Source: Planctomycetota bacterium (GTDB lineage Bacteria; Planctomycetota; JAJSAM01; JAJVHW01). From it: a DNA stretch of 64,000 nucleotides. Every line of letters starts with the position of its first letter. Within the stretch, counting starts at the first letter, position 1. The notes under the pieces were generated by a model, which did not search any database, was not told the DNA's origin, and worked only from the letters and a program-made list of their open reading frames with translations. The stretch covers positions 62,001-126,000 of the forward strand of contig JAJRPF010000014.1 in the NCBI GenBank assembly GCA_024280885.1, read 5' to 3'. The translations under genes and the position numbers were made by a program. Below are positions 1-7,914 of this stretch, piece after piece.

Positions 1-113
1 GTCGCCCCGGGGGCATCGTCGACGAGAACCGACGAGACCAGAGCTCGACTGATGGGGAAGACGGAGATCAACAGCAGCGCGATGACGGCTGCGATGACGG
101 CAGATCGACTCAT
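1..113 (-). CDS. Secreted or membrane-anchored protein, N-terminal fragment (runs off window)
   Basis: Only the first 37 codons are inside the window. Reading leftward from the ATG at 113-111, the product starts MSRSAV and runs into a hydrophobic stretch (IAAVIALLLISVFPI), followed by a more polar region. This is the pattern of a signal peptide or an N-terminal membrane anchor. No Shine-Dalgarno sequence better than GAGAAA is seen upstream. The function cannot be judged from this fragment. The gene is divergent from the lipoprotein gene at 270. Confidence 0.5.
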   Translation of the reverse strand, partial: MSRSAVIAAVIALLLISVFPISRALVSSVLVDDAPGA

Positions 114-145
114 TCGTTAGGTTTCTCGTCCGGCGCGCGCATCCG

Positions 146-171
146 GGAGTATACCAGCGGAGTATACCAGC
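146..171 (-). promoter_or_regulatory. Tandem 13-bp repeat carrying two TATACT boxes between divergent genes
   Basis: The 13-mer GGAGTATACCAGC occurs twice back to back (146-158 and 159-171). Read on the minus strand, each copy gives TATACT, a perfect-looking -10 hexamer, 35 to 50 bases upstream of the leftmost gene. Each copy also contains the palindrome GTATAC, so a tandem operator is an alternative reading. No convincing -35 box is seen at 16-18 bp. Confidence 0.35.
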
Positions 172-269
172 CTGGAGATGCCGCGATGTTTGCGGATCAC
201 ATGGAATTGCGTTCCGTCTCGCGTTCCGTTTCGCCTCGCGGGTCCCTCGGACGTCAGTAGGAAGATCGC

Positions 270-1118
270 ATGCGCCTCCTCGCTCTCTCGAATGCCCTCG
301 CTCTCGCGGCCCTGTCGGGGACGCTCCTCGCCGTGGGCACCACAGGCTGCGGTCCGTCGGAACTTCGGCGTCAGTACGACGCGTATGTCGATCAGGTCGA
401 GCCCCTCCTCCAGCAAGAGGGCGAGCGCTGGGACCGGATCGTCAACCTGATCAAGAAGCGTCAGACCGACGCCGCCATGCCACGCTACTACAAGTACGTG
501 CATGACACGGCCTTACCGTACTACACCGAATTCGCTGCCGCGGTGAACGCGTTGCAGCCCGATGGCGCGCAGATGGAGAAGGCGCATACCCACCTCGTCC
601 GCTTCGCCACGGCGCGGCTCGAATTCCTGCACCTCGAGGAGCGCGGCTACGACGTGTACAAGCGCGCCACACAGGACGGCGGGCTGATCGAGATTCAATC
701 GGGTGTCGAAGAGGCCGAAGCGCTGCGCCTCGCGTACTTGACCGCGATCGGGACCGGGACCCCGGACGCCAAATTCGGCGAGCTCTACCAGATCATCGAT
801 CCGTTCACCGAACGCTACTTCAAGCCGATGCAGCAGCAACTGGTCGATCCGGCGGATGTCCAGGTGCGACTGCGCTCACACGTGATCCCGGCGCTAAGGA
901 AATTGCAGCGCCGAAAGTACGGCGACGATCCCGCGAACCGTCTCCTGAAGCAATGCGTCACCGCCTGGGCCGCGTGGCACGAGTTGCTGGAGACCCGCTG
1001 TCCGCTCCTGCAGGAGGTGATGCAGGCGAAGGCGAACTCCGAGATGGCTGCCAAGGAGGCCGAGGATGCGTTCACCGCGTTCCGCGAGGCTCTCAAGGCG
1101 ATCCGTCTGGAGCGGTGA
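270..1118 (+). CDS. Hypothetical lipoprotein, helix-rich
   Basis: The 282-residue product begins with a typical export signal: basic MR, a hydrophobic core (LLALSNALALAALSGTLLAV) and a cysteine at about residue 28 (TTGC), a loose lipobox. The remainder is rich in charged and alanine/leucine heptad-like stretches and has no cysteine cluster or enzyme motif that I recognise, so it is probably a helical periplasmic or outer-membrane lipoprotein. It is followed after about 100 bp by another lipoprotein gene on the same strand. Function unknown. Confidence 0.75.
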   Translation: MRLLALSNALALAALSGTLLAVGTTGCGPSELRRQYDAYVDQVEPLLQQEGERWDRIVNLIKKRQTDAAMPRYYKYVHDTALPYYTEFAAAVNALQPDGAQMEKAHTHLVRFATARLEFLHLEERGYDVYKRATQDGGLIEIQSGVEEAEALRLAYLTAIGTGTPDAKFGELYQIIDPFTERYFKPMQQQLVDPADVQVRLRSHVIPALRKLQRRKYGDDPANRLLKQCVTAWAAWHELLETRCPLLQEVMQAKANSEMAAKEAEDAFTAFREALKAIRLER

Positions 1119-1220
1119 GCAAGCCCGTCGATCCGTGCGTGAACCTCCACGCACGGGCTACGTTGGAGGAGACACGGAGCCGTCTGTCCGGCGGACTCCC
1201 TGCCCTTGGAGACTCTCAAC

Positions 1221-2495
1221 ATGCGCATGACGACCTACCGCACGCTCTTGATCCGTTCCGTCGCGGCGACTGGCTTGGCCTGCCTAGCGACCGGGTTGCT
1301 CTTCGGTTGCGGTGATCCGGCGGAGACTGCGACTCCCGCGCCTGGCGGCGGGGATCCCGTGACCGAGGGCGCAACCGAGGATGCGGCGGGCGGCGACCAG
1401 ACGACCGTCGGGGGGGCGGCAGCAGACGGGTCGGCGCAGGCTGACCTCGCCGTGGCCTTCGATCGCGGGCTGGACTCGCTCAAGAAGGCGCAAACCGACG
1501 GGAAGTGGAGCGTCCAGGATCAGCCGAACGTGGGCTTCACAGCGCTCTGTCTCACGAACTTCCTGGAGCGACCGGGCGGCGTGCGCGACGAGGATCGGGC
1601 GCTGATCAAGTCGGGCCTGGCGTTCGTTGCCAAGTCACTGAGCGAAGATGGCGGCGTCGCCAATTCGTACCGTCCCAACTACGAGACGAGCGTGGCGATC
1701 ATGGCGCTCGCGGCCGCGGGCGACGACCAGTATCGCGCCGTCATTGATCGCTCCGCAGGGTTCATCAAGAGCCTGCAGCGCCTCGAAGAGGACAACCCCA
1801 CGTGGGGCGGGATCGGCTACGGCTCCGACGACACGCGCTCCGATCTCTCCAACACGCAATACGCCCTCGCGAGCCTCCGCGCAGCGGGCATCCCCGAGGA
1901 CGACCCTGTCTTCCAGAACGCGCTGAAGTTCCTGCAGCGGACGCAGAACCGCAAAGAGAACGAGACCGACGGCGAGCCGACGCAGTGGACCGACAAGGCC
2001 ACCGGAAAAACGGTCGAACGCGGCAACGACGGCGGCGCCAACTACTTCCCCGGCAACAGCAAGGGCGGGATCGAGGAACGTCCCGATGGCGTCGGCGTCC
2101 TGCGCTCGTACGGATCGATGACGTACGCACTCCTGCGTTGCTACCACTTCGCGGGGCTCGAGAATGACGACCCGCGTGTGAAGGCCGCCGTCGAGTGGAT
2201 CTCCGATAACTGGGCGCTCGACCACAACCCGGGCATGTCGGGCGAGGATCGCGTCTCCGGCGTCTTCTACATGTACGCCACGATGGGGCGCGCGCTCTCG
2301 ATTGCCGAGATCGACAAGCTCCAGATCCCGGACGCGGGTTCGATCGACTGGCGCGCCGAACTCGGCAAGCACCTGCTCGCCGTGCAGAACGAAGATGGTT
2401 CGTGGAGCAACGACGCGAGTTCGCGCTGGCAAGAGGGGGATCCCATCCTGGCGACGTCGTACGCGTTGAGCGCGCTCTCCTCCTGCGCACGCTGA
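1221..2495 (+). CDS. Lipoprotein with prenyltransferase/squalene-cyclase-like toroid repeats
   Basis: The start chosen is the ATG at 1221, preceded by GGAG at nine bases. A signal peptide ends in LLFGC, a lipobox. After a Gly/Ala/Thr-rich linker (to about residue 75) come repeated helical-hairpin segments of the terpenoid-cyclase/prenyltransferase alpha-alpha toroid: FDRGLDSLKKAQ..GKW, TALCLTNFLE, LAFVAKSLSEDGGVA, AIMALAAAG, LKFLQRTQNRKEN, LAVQNEDGSWSND and LATSYALSAL. The DxDD motif of squalene-hopene cyclases is absent, so catalysis of that type is unlikely; a binding or scaffolding role is more plausible. The same fold recurs at the C terminus of the protein encoded at 9842-13126. Confidence 0.8.
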   Translation: MRMTTYRTLLIRSVAATGLACLATGLLFGCGDPAETATPAPGGGDPVTEGATEDAAGGDQTTVGGAAADGSAQADLAVAFDRGLDSLKKAQTDGKWSVQDQPNVGFTALCLTNFLERPGGVRDEDRALIKSGLAFVAKSLSEDGGVANSYRPNYETSVAIMALAAAGDDQYRAVIDRSAGFIKSLQRLEEDNPTWGGIGYGSDDTRSDLSNTQYALASLRAAGIPEDDPVFQNALKFLQRTQNRKENETDGEPTQWTDKATGKTVERGNDGGANYFPGNSKGGIEERPDGVGVLRSYGSMTYALLRCYHFAGLENDDPRVKAAVEWISDNWALDHNPGMSGEDRVSGVFYMYATMGRALSIAEIDKLQIPDAGSIDWRAELGKHLLAVQNEDGSWSNDASSRWQEGDPILATSYALSALSSCAR

Positions 2496-2501
2496 CCCCA
2501 T

Positions 2502-3278
2502 ATGCCGGAACTTCCGGAACCTCCGATGACCTGGACGGATGCCGCGCGCCCGACCTTCCGCCACATGGCGTTGCTCCTCGGTTTCGGAGCGGGCGCGGGG
2601 GGCGTGATCGGCGGTGCGGTGCGTTGGATCGCGGCCGATGCGGCAGCAGCCGAGCGCGCCTCGGCCGCGGTTCTCGTCGCGTTCGCGGTTGCGGTCTGCG
2701 TCGCGCCGATTGTGAACGGCCGCGTGCCTGTGGGCGTGTTCCGCGGCATGGCGTGCGTGGCTGCGGCGGCGGTGACCGGAGGCGTGTGCGCCGGGCTCGC
2801 GGTGTTCGTCGCGGGCGGGATCGACGCATCGGGCGTGCCCGGCGCGATCACCCTCGTGGGCGGTGCGGCAGCGCTCGCCGCGGGGGGCGCCGCCCTCGCT
2901 CGCACGTCGCGGACGCTATCGCCAGGGAGTGGACTGCTCGGAGCGTTGCTCCCCTTGCTCCTGGCGGCGCTGGTCTTCGTCGCAGACCCGTGGATCGAGT
3001 GGCGCGGGTCGGGGCCAGCCAGCCCCGCGAAGGCGGCGTGGGTCTATCGCTTGAGCCCGATTGCCGCGGCCACGTCGCCGGAAGGAGGGACGGGTGTCGA
3101 TTGGCAGACGCGCAGCCTGCTCTACGACGGCGGCACCGAGGGCGGCAGCGGCGGATTGAGCGTGATCGGTCAGTACTACCCGTCGCGGCCAGCGCATCCC
3201 ATCGCGTGGGGGGGGCTCGCCCTTCTCGCGGGGCTCCTCTTCGGTGGCGCTGGAGCCTGGAGATCGCGCGTCGCCTGA
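2502..3278 (+). CDS. Hypothetical polytopic membrane protein
   Basis: This 258-residue product starts six bases after the toroid lipoprotein gene, so the two are probably co-transcribed. It has about six to seven hydrophobic segments (for example LLLGFGAGAGGVIGGAV, AAVLVAFAVAVCVAPI, LLGALLPLLLAALVFVA, IAWGGLALLAGLLFGG) and one 70-residue non-hydrophobic loop between the last two (WIEWRGSGPASPAKA to YYPSRPAHP). It resembles no family I can name. Strong Ala/Gly/Val bias makes remote homology hard to judge by eye. Confidence 0.65.
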   Translation: MPELPEPPMTWTDAARPTFRHMALLLGFGAGAGGVIGGAVRWIAADAAAAERASAAVLVAFAVAVCVAPIVNGRVPVGVFRGMACVAAAAVTGGVCAGLAVFVAGGIDASGVPGAITLVGGAAALAAGGAALARTSRTLSPGSGLLGALLPLLLAALVFVADPWIEWRGSGPASPAKAAWVYRLSPIAAATSPEGGTGVDWQTRSLLYDGGTEGGSGGLSVIGQYYPSRPAHPIAWGGLALLAGLLFGGAGAWRSRVA

Positions 3279-3302
3279 TCCCCTGTGCGCGTGATAGGGT
3301 TC

Positions 3303-3474
3303 GCGCAAGAAGAAGTTCCTGGGACCGAGGGCGAGCGAGGCGGCGTAAGGCAAGGCGCGTCGACGACGCGACTCGCGGTCATGATTGAATTGGACGGGGA
3401 GCCGAGTCGGGGAGGAGAGGCAACGCAGTATTACGCCGCCGCAGCCGACCGAATCCCGGAAGTTATTCTTGCGC
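3303..3474. repeat. Long imperfect palindrome (172 bp), intergenic
   Basis: The ends are inverted copies: GCGCAAGAAGAAGTTCCTGG (3303-3322) pairs with the reverse complement of 3456-3474 (GCGCAAGAATAACTTCCGG). A second perfect inner arm, GGCGGCGTAA at 3339-3348, pairs with TTACGCCGCC at 3431-3440. The whole could fold into one long hairpin. A short open frame across it (from about 3285) looks spurious. It may be a non-autonomous mobile palindrome or a structured RNA. Confidence 0.6.
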
Positions 3475-3520
3475 GGACCCTAACCTGCAGATTGCTCCGA
3501 CGAGGCTCTTGGAGAGGATC

Positions 3521-3748
3521 ATGGCCACCCAGAAAGTCTTCCTGACGTTTCCGCAGCGATTGATCAAGGACCCGGTGCTCTACGAACTGGTGCAGCGCTT
3601 CGAAGTACAGACGAATATCCGTGGTGCGAGCGTCACCGACGAGATCGCGCTGGTCGCGCTCCAGATCGATGGCCCGGAAGCGAGCATCGGGCAGGCGATC
3701 GAACACCTGCGCTCACAGGGAGTCACCGTCGAACTTTTGGACGCGTAG
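3521..3748 (+). CDS. NIL-domain protein
   Basis: The 75-residue product is a single NIL domain, the small ligand-binding ferredoxin-like domain found at the C terminus of methionine ABC-transporter ATPases (MetN) and on its own or next to ferredoxins. Visible features are the opening KVFLTFPQRLIKDPVLYELV, a central NIRGASVTDEIALVALQIDG strand pair and the closing IEHLRSQGVTVELL. The ATG at 3521 is preceded by GGAGAGG with good spacing. It stands alone, with no transporter genes beside it, and converges on the cupin gene. Confidence 0.8.
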   Translation: MATQKVFLTFPQRLIKDPVLYELVQRFEVQTNIRGASVTDEIALVALQIDGPEASIGQAIEHLRSQGVTVELLDA

Positions 3749-3795
3749 GGGGCTCCTTGGCGTCCGATCCCCGCGGCCGCCGACTTCGGCGCTCG

Positions 3796-4377
3796 CTACC
3801 GAGTCGACGATGCGTGAGCGGAGTCGCCGTCAACGAGCGGCGGCTCGTAGTAGACGATGGCGATGAGCGTCTGTCCCGCGTCCGGAAGCACGGTGTGTGG
3901 CACGCCCGCGTCGATCCGGAATGCGGCGCCCGGTGCGGCCGGGTATCCACGACCGTCGATCCGGATCTCCCCGCTCCCACGCAGGATGTACGTGATCTCC
4001 TTGCGCTCCGGGTGCCGATGCTCCGGAAGGGGCAAGGCGAGTTGCACGAAGTGCATGGAACGCGTCTCGTTCACCGCGAGCAAGTCGCGACGTCGGCCCC
4101 GTTTCCCGAGCGGGAATTGCTCGAGGTAGGGCAGGAGCGCTGGCGGCCCGGAGTCGAGCGGGACCGCAAGCTCATCGTCTCCAGTCCCATCCGCCATCAG
4201 ATTCGCGACCTCGGGCGGCGCGGAGGCGGGCGTGGAGGGCCGTTCCGGAGTGGAGCAGGCTCCCGTCATGCCGATGACGGCGAACGTCATCGCGAGAACT
4301 GGTCGTGTCCAGAGGAGCGACGTCGCCGATCGGGGCCAGCGCAGAGTACGGCGCTCGAGCATGGGTGAGACAAGCAC
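3796..4377 (-). CDS. Cupin-domain lipoprotein
   Basis: An N-terminal hydrophobic segment ending in MTGAC suggests lipoprotein export. The rest is one cupin beta-barrel. Motif 1 is visible as HRHPERKEITYILRGSGEIR, with the HxH and downstream Glu that bind metal, and motif 2 as PGAAFRIDAGVPHTVLP. The protein ends near residue 193. An ATG at 4362 is an alternative start. It lies ten bases after the zinc-ribbon gene on the same strand, probably one transcript. The substrate cannot be inferred; cupins of this size are sugar- or ligand-binding proteins or small metalloenzymes. Confidence 0.75.
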   Translation of the reverse strand: MLVSPMLERRTLRWPRSATSLLWTRPVLAMTFAVIGMTGACSTPERPSTPASAPPEVANLMADGTGDDELAVPLDSGPPALLPYLEQFPLGKRGRRRDLLAVNETRSMHFVQLALPLPEHRHPERKEITYILRGSGEIRIDGRGYPAAPGAAFRIDAGVPHTVLPDAGQTLIAIVYYEPPLVDGDSAHASSTR

Positions 4378-4386
4378 GTTTCCGCG

Positions 4387-5511
4387 CTACTCCTCGTCCT
4401 CGTAGTTCGCGAACTCCTCGATGTAGCGGCCCTCGCCCATCCACCACGCGATCCACATCTTGCCTGCGCGCTGGTAGTGCTCTGGCGGCACGGCGCCCTG
4501 CGGAGAGAAGCGTGCGTAGAACGGGCTCGGGGGGCCGTCCTTCTTGGTGATCTCGCGGCAGAGCTGCTGGATCTTGCCGGCACCGAATTGCTCGCCCTGG
4601 ACCGTCCACTTCTCGCCGTTGTATTGCTCCGCGAGCCTGCTGAGCAGGAACGGGATGGCCTTGCGACCGACCTTCGAGAGCGCGCGCTCGGCCGACATGC
4701 CCTGGTTGCCCGAGTCGAAGTCGGTTGCTAGGCCGGCCAGACGCGTGAGTTCGGCGATCTCTTCCTCCGTCGTGCCCTCGATGGGAGGGATCGGAATGAA
4801 GATCTCGGAGGCCGGGCGCAGGTACCAGTAGCGGTATCCCTTGCCGTCGGCAGCGCCTGTCCGCGCGGACCCGATGCCGCTGTCGTCTCCCGGCTCGGTC
4901 GTCGGCTCCGCCTCGTCGGTGCCCGCCTCGGGGACCGTGGTCGGGGCGACGGGCGCGGGGGCCGGATCCGGCTTTACGGCGACTGGCTCGGGCGTACCGC
5001 TCGATGACAGGCCGCCAACGGAGCCGGAGGTCGGTGTCACGCCAATCCGGGCGTCGGCCTGTTTCTCGTAATCTGGCGGATCGCCGGTGAACGCGACGAT
5101 CAGCCCACCCGCGAGGAGAACCGCCCCCATGATCGCGATGACGATCGGGACGGTCTTGTTCTCCTTCGGCTTCGGCGCGCCGCGGCCTCGGCGCTCCCCA
5201 GCTTCGTCCTGCGCCACGTCAGGCTCGTCGTGGCCCTTGCGTCCGCGCGCGCGCCTGGCGCCACGGCTGGACGCACCGGCCTTGGCTCCGCCGCTCTTCT
5301 TTGCCGAGGCGCCTCTCGCGGACGAGCCCCGTCCCTTGCGACTGCTCCCTCCGGACTTGCCGCGTCGCCCGCCGCCCGAAGATTTCGCGGCAGCGCCCCA
5401 CGCGACGTCTGCTTCGCACGCGGTGCACGCGAACTTTCCGGACGCGGGAGATCCCTCGGGGATGCGGAACTTCTTCCCGCACCCGCTGCACGCGACGATC
5501 TCTTCGGACAT
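4387..5511 (-). CDS. Zinc-ribbon single-pass membrane protein, function unknown
   Basis: The first 40 residues form an MJ0042-like zinc ribbon: C8-SGC and a second CTAC pair about 20 residues later (CSGCGKKF, FACTACEADV). Next come a Lys/Arg/Gly/Ser-rich basic linker (residues 40-110), one transmembrane helix (VPIVIAIMGAVLLAGGLIVAF), a Pro/Thr/Glu-rich spacer, and a folded C-terminal domain of about 150 residues (from KGYRYWYLRP to the end). Proteins with this layout are common and uncharacterised in planctomycetes. The basic linker might contact nucleic acid or lipid, which is inference. Confidence 0.7.
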   Translation of the reverse strand: MSEEIVACSGCGKKFRIPEGSPASGKFACTACEADVAWGAAAKSSGGGRRGKSGGSSRKGRGSSARGASAKKSGGAKAGASSRGARRARGRKGHDEPDVAQDEAGERRGRGAPKPKENKTVPIVIAIMGAVLLAGGLIVAFTGDPPDYEKQADARIGVTPTSGSVGGLSSSGTPEPVAVKPDPAPAPVAPTTVPEAGTDEAEPTTEPGDDSGIGSARTGAADGKGYRYWYLRPASEIFIPIPPIEGTTEEEIAELTRLAGLATDFDSGNQGMSAERALSKVGRKAIPFLLSRLAEQYNGEKWTVQGEQFGAGKIQQLCREITKKDGPPSPFYARFSPQGAVPPEHYQRAGKMWIAWWMGEGRYIEEFANYEDEE

Positions 5512-5877
5512 GGGGGCTCCCTCCGGAATCTAAGCCTGGACTATTCGTGAGGGTCGCGCACTTCGTGACGACCGACGAGATCAAACCGTGTAATTGCCTA
5601 GACCGTGAAGGTGCCCGGATGCGGCGGCCTTCGTTCGCCCGTGAAGGCGTGTCCTGAACGAGGACAGAGCGTTGAGACCAAGGCGCGCCTGCGAACGCGA
5701 CGCAGTAGCGTCATCGAGCAGGCGCAACGCAGGGCTCGGCGCTCTGGTCCGTTCAGGTGTGTGACTCTCATGAATGGTCCGGGCTGGGGTGAGTATTGAT
5801 TTTCTAGGGTGCGCTACGGTGCCGCAACGCATTTGCGGTCCGTTTGGTTCATTAGCTTCGGATCGCGGCCTCCACTC
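5512..5877. other. Intergenic region between divergent genes, no CDS supported
   Basis: This 366-bp stretch separates the zinc-ribbon gene (minus) from uvrB (plus). It contains the 105-bp palindrome listed separately. No open frame on either strand shows plausible protein composition. An upstream GTG at 5809 would extend UvrB by 23 residues that match nothing at the family's N terminus. Confidence 0.5.
5653..5757. repeat. 105-bp imperfect palindrome upstream of uvrB
   Basis: The outer arm CCTGAACGAGGACAGAGC (5653-5670) pairs with 5741-5757, whose reverse complement is CCTGAACGGACCAGAGC. Inner arms are GCGCCTGC (5685-5692) with GCAGGCGC (5718-5725), and the apex is GACGC-AGTA-GCGTC (5699-5712). 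The nesting suggests a folded RNA or a mobile palindrome. Like the element at 3303-3474 it contains AAGGCGCG in the left arm. Confidence 0.6.
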
Positions 5878-7914
5878 GTGCTCGGAGAGATCATCATTCA
5901 CGACGCTGGCTTTCGACTGAAGAGTGCGTTCCAGCCTGCCGGGGACCAGCCGGCCGCCATTCGCGAACTCGTCGCAGGCTTCACGGATGGTGAGGACGCG
6001 CAGGTCCTCCTGGGCGTGACGGGGAGCGGGAAGACGTTCACCGTCGCCCACGTCGTGAAGACGCTCGATCGTCCCACGCTTGTTCTGGCGCCGAATAAGA
6101 CGCTTGCGGCGCAGCTCTACGGCGAGTTCCAGGAACTCTTCCCCGACAACGCGGTCGAGTTCTTCGTCTCGTACTACGACTACTACCAACCCGAGGCGTA
6201 CATCCCGACGACCGATACGTACATCGAGAAGGACTCGTCGATCAACGAGCGCATCGATCGGATGCGCCACAGCGCGACCCGGAGTGTGCTGGCGCGACGG
6301 GACGTGCTGGTCGTGGCATCGGTGTCGTGCATTTACGGGCTCGGCTCGCCCGCGTCCTACCGCGACCTGACCGTGAAAGTGAAGGTTGGGGCCGACTATC
6401 CGCGTCAGCAGCTCCTGCGCGATCTGACTGTCTTGCAGTACCGCCGCAACGACTTCGATCTCTCGCGCGGCACGTTCCGCGTGCGAGGCGACGTGATCGA
6501 CATCTTCCCGATCTACGAGGACGTGCGGACGCTGCGTGTCGAACTCTTCGGTGACGAGATCGACCGCTTGTGCTGGATCGACCCGTTGACCGGCGAGATC
6601 CTGGACGACGCCGAGGATGAGGTCGTCTACCCGAGCAGCCATTTCGTGCAGCCGCAGGAGCGCATCGACGCCGCGCTCGAGTCGATCGAAGCGGAGTTGG
6701 AGGAGCGTCTCCAGTGGTTCCGAGACCGTGCGAAGTTCCTCCCGGCGGAGCGCCTGGAGCAGCGGACGCGCTACGACATGGAGATGATGAGCGAGGTCGG
6801 TTTCTGTCACGGAATCGAGAACTACTCGCGGCATCTCGACGGCCGTGCGGAGGGCGAGCCTCCCTACACATTGCTCGACTACTTCCCGGCCGACTTCCTG
6901 CTCGTCGTGGACGAGAGTCATGTCGCGATGCCGCAGGTGCGGGGCATGTTCCGCGGCGACCAATCCCGCAAGCAGAACCTCGTCGACTTCGGGTTTCGTC
7001 TGCCTTCGGCACTCGACAATCGCCCACTGCGCTTCGAGGAATTCGAGAAGCGCGTGCAGCGCCGACTCTTCGCGAGCGCGACACCCGCCGACTGGGAGAT
7101 CGAGCGTTCGCAGGGGCGCGTCATCGAGCAGATCGTGCGCCCGACGGGTCTCCTCGATCCGGCCATCGAGGTGCGGCCAGCGCGCCAGCAGGTCGATGAC
7201 CTTCTCGCCGAGTGCCGCATCGTGGTCGAGAAGGGACGTAGGGCGCTTGTCACGACGTTGACGAAGCGCATGTCCGAGGAACTCACGGAGTACCTGGCCG
7301 ATGCGGGCGTCAAGGTTCGCTACATGCACTCGGATATCGACACGCTCAAGCGCACGGAACTCCTGCGGGATCTGCGGCTGGGCGTCTTCGACGTACTCGT
7401 CGGCATCAACCTCTTGCGCGAGGGCCTCGACTTGCCCGAGGTGATCCTCGTCGCGATCCTCGACGCCGATCGCGAGGGTTTCCTGCGCTCCAAGACGTCG
7501 TTGATCCAGACGTTCGGGCGCGCGGCGCGGAACGTGGAAGGGCGCGTCATCCTCTATGCCGACAAGATGACGGATTCGATGAAGGCAGCGATCGAGTTGA
7601 CCGACCAACGGCGCGCGCAGCAGGTCGCGTACAACGAGGAACATGGGATCACGCCGACGACCGTCGTGAAGGGCATCCGCGATCTGCCGAGCGCGCCGAG
7701 TGAGGAAGACGTCCAGGGTTGGCATCCGGGACGCGTGCTCTCTGACATGGTGCGCGAGACGGCGGAAGGGCCGCGCACGCAGGGCGAGGTGCAGACTCGT
7801 ATCGCGGAGCTCCGCAAGCAGATGTTCGAGACCGCGAAGGAACTCGAGTTCGAGAAGGCTGCCGAGATCCGCGACGAGATCCTGCGACTCGAGAAGCTGG
7901 CACTCGAGCTGTGA
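5878..7914 (+). CDS. uvrB: Excinuclease ABC subunit B (UvrB)
   Basis: UvrB is the damage-verifying helicase-like subunit of nucleotide excision repair; it receives DNA from UvrA and recruits UvrC. Visible are the opening [20 protein letters not shown], Walker A GVTGSGKT (about residues 46-53), the DNA-clamping beta-hairpin region [14 protein letters not shown] (about residue 98), the helicase motifs DESH, FASATP and [13 protein letters not shown], and a C-terminal UVR motif ([19 protein letters not shown]) that binds UvrC. From the GTG at 5878 the protein is 678 residues, the usual family size. No strong ribosome binding site was found, and a GTG at 5809 is an alternative start. Its end overlaps uvrC by four bases. 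Confidence 0.95.
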   Translation: MLGEIIIHDAGFRLKSAFQPAGDQPAAIRELVAGFTDGEDAQVLLGVTGSGKTFTVAHVVKTLDRPTLVLAPNKTLAAQLYGEFQELFPDNAVEFFVSYYDYYQPEAYIPTTDTYIEKDSSINERIDRMRHSATRSVLARRDVLVVASVSCIYGLGSPASYRDLTVKVKVGADYPRQQLLRDLTVLQYRRNDFDLSRGTFRVRGDVIDIFPIYEDVRTLRVELFGDEIDRLCWIDPLTGEILDDAEDEVVYPSSHFVQPQERIDAALESIEAELEERLQWFRDRAKFLPAERLEQRTRYDMEMMSEVGFCHGIENYSRHLDGRAEGEPPYTLLDYFPADFLLVVDESHVAMPQVRGMFRGDQSRKQNLVDFGFRLPSALDNRPLRFEEFEKRVQRRLFASATPADWEIERSQGRVIEQIVRPTGLLDPAIEVRPARQQVDDLLAECRIVVEKGRRALVTTLTKRMSEELTEYLADAGVKVRYMHSDIDTLKRTELLRDLRLGVFDVLVGINLLREGLDLPEVILVAILDADREGFLRSKTSLIQTFGRAARNVEGRVILYADKMTDSMKAAIELTDQRRAQQVAYNEEHGITPTTVVKGIRDLPSAPSEEDVQGWHPGRVLSDMVRETAEGPRTQGEVQTRIAELRKQMFETAKELEFEKAAEIRDEILRLEKLALEL

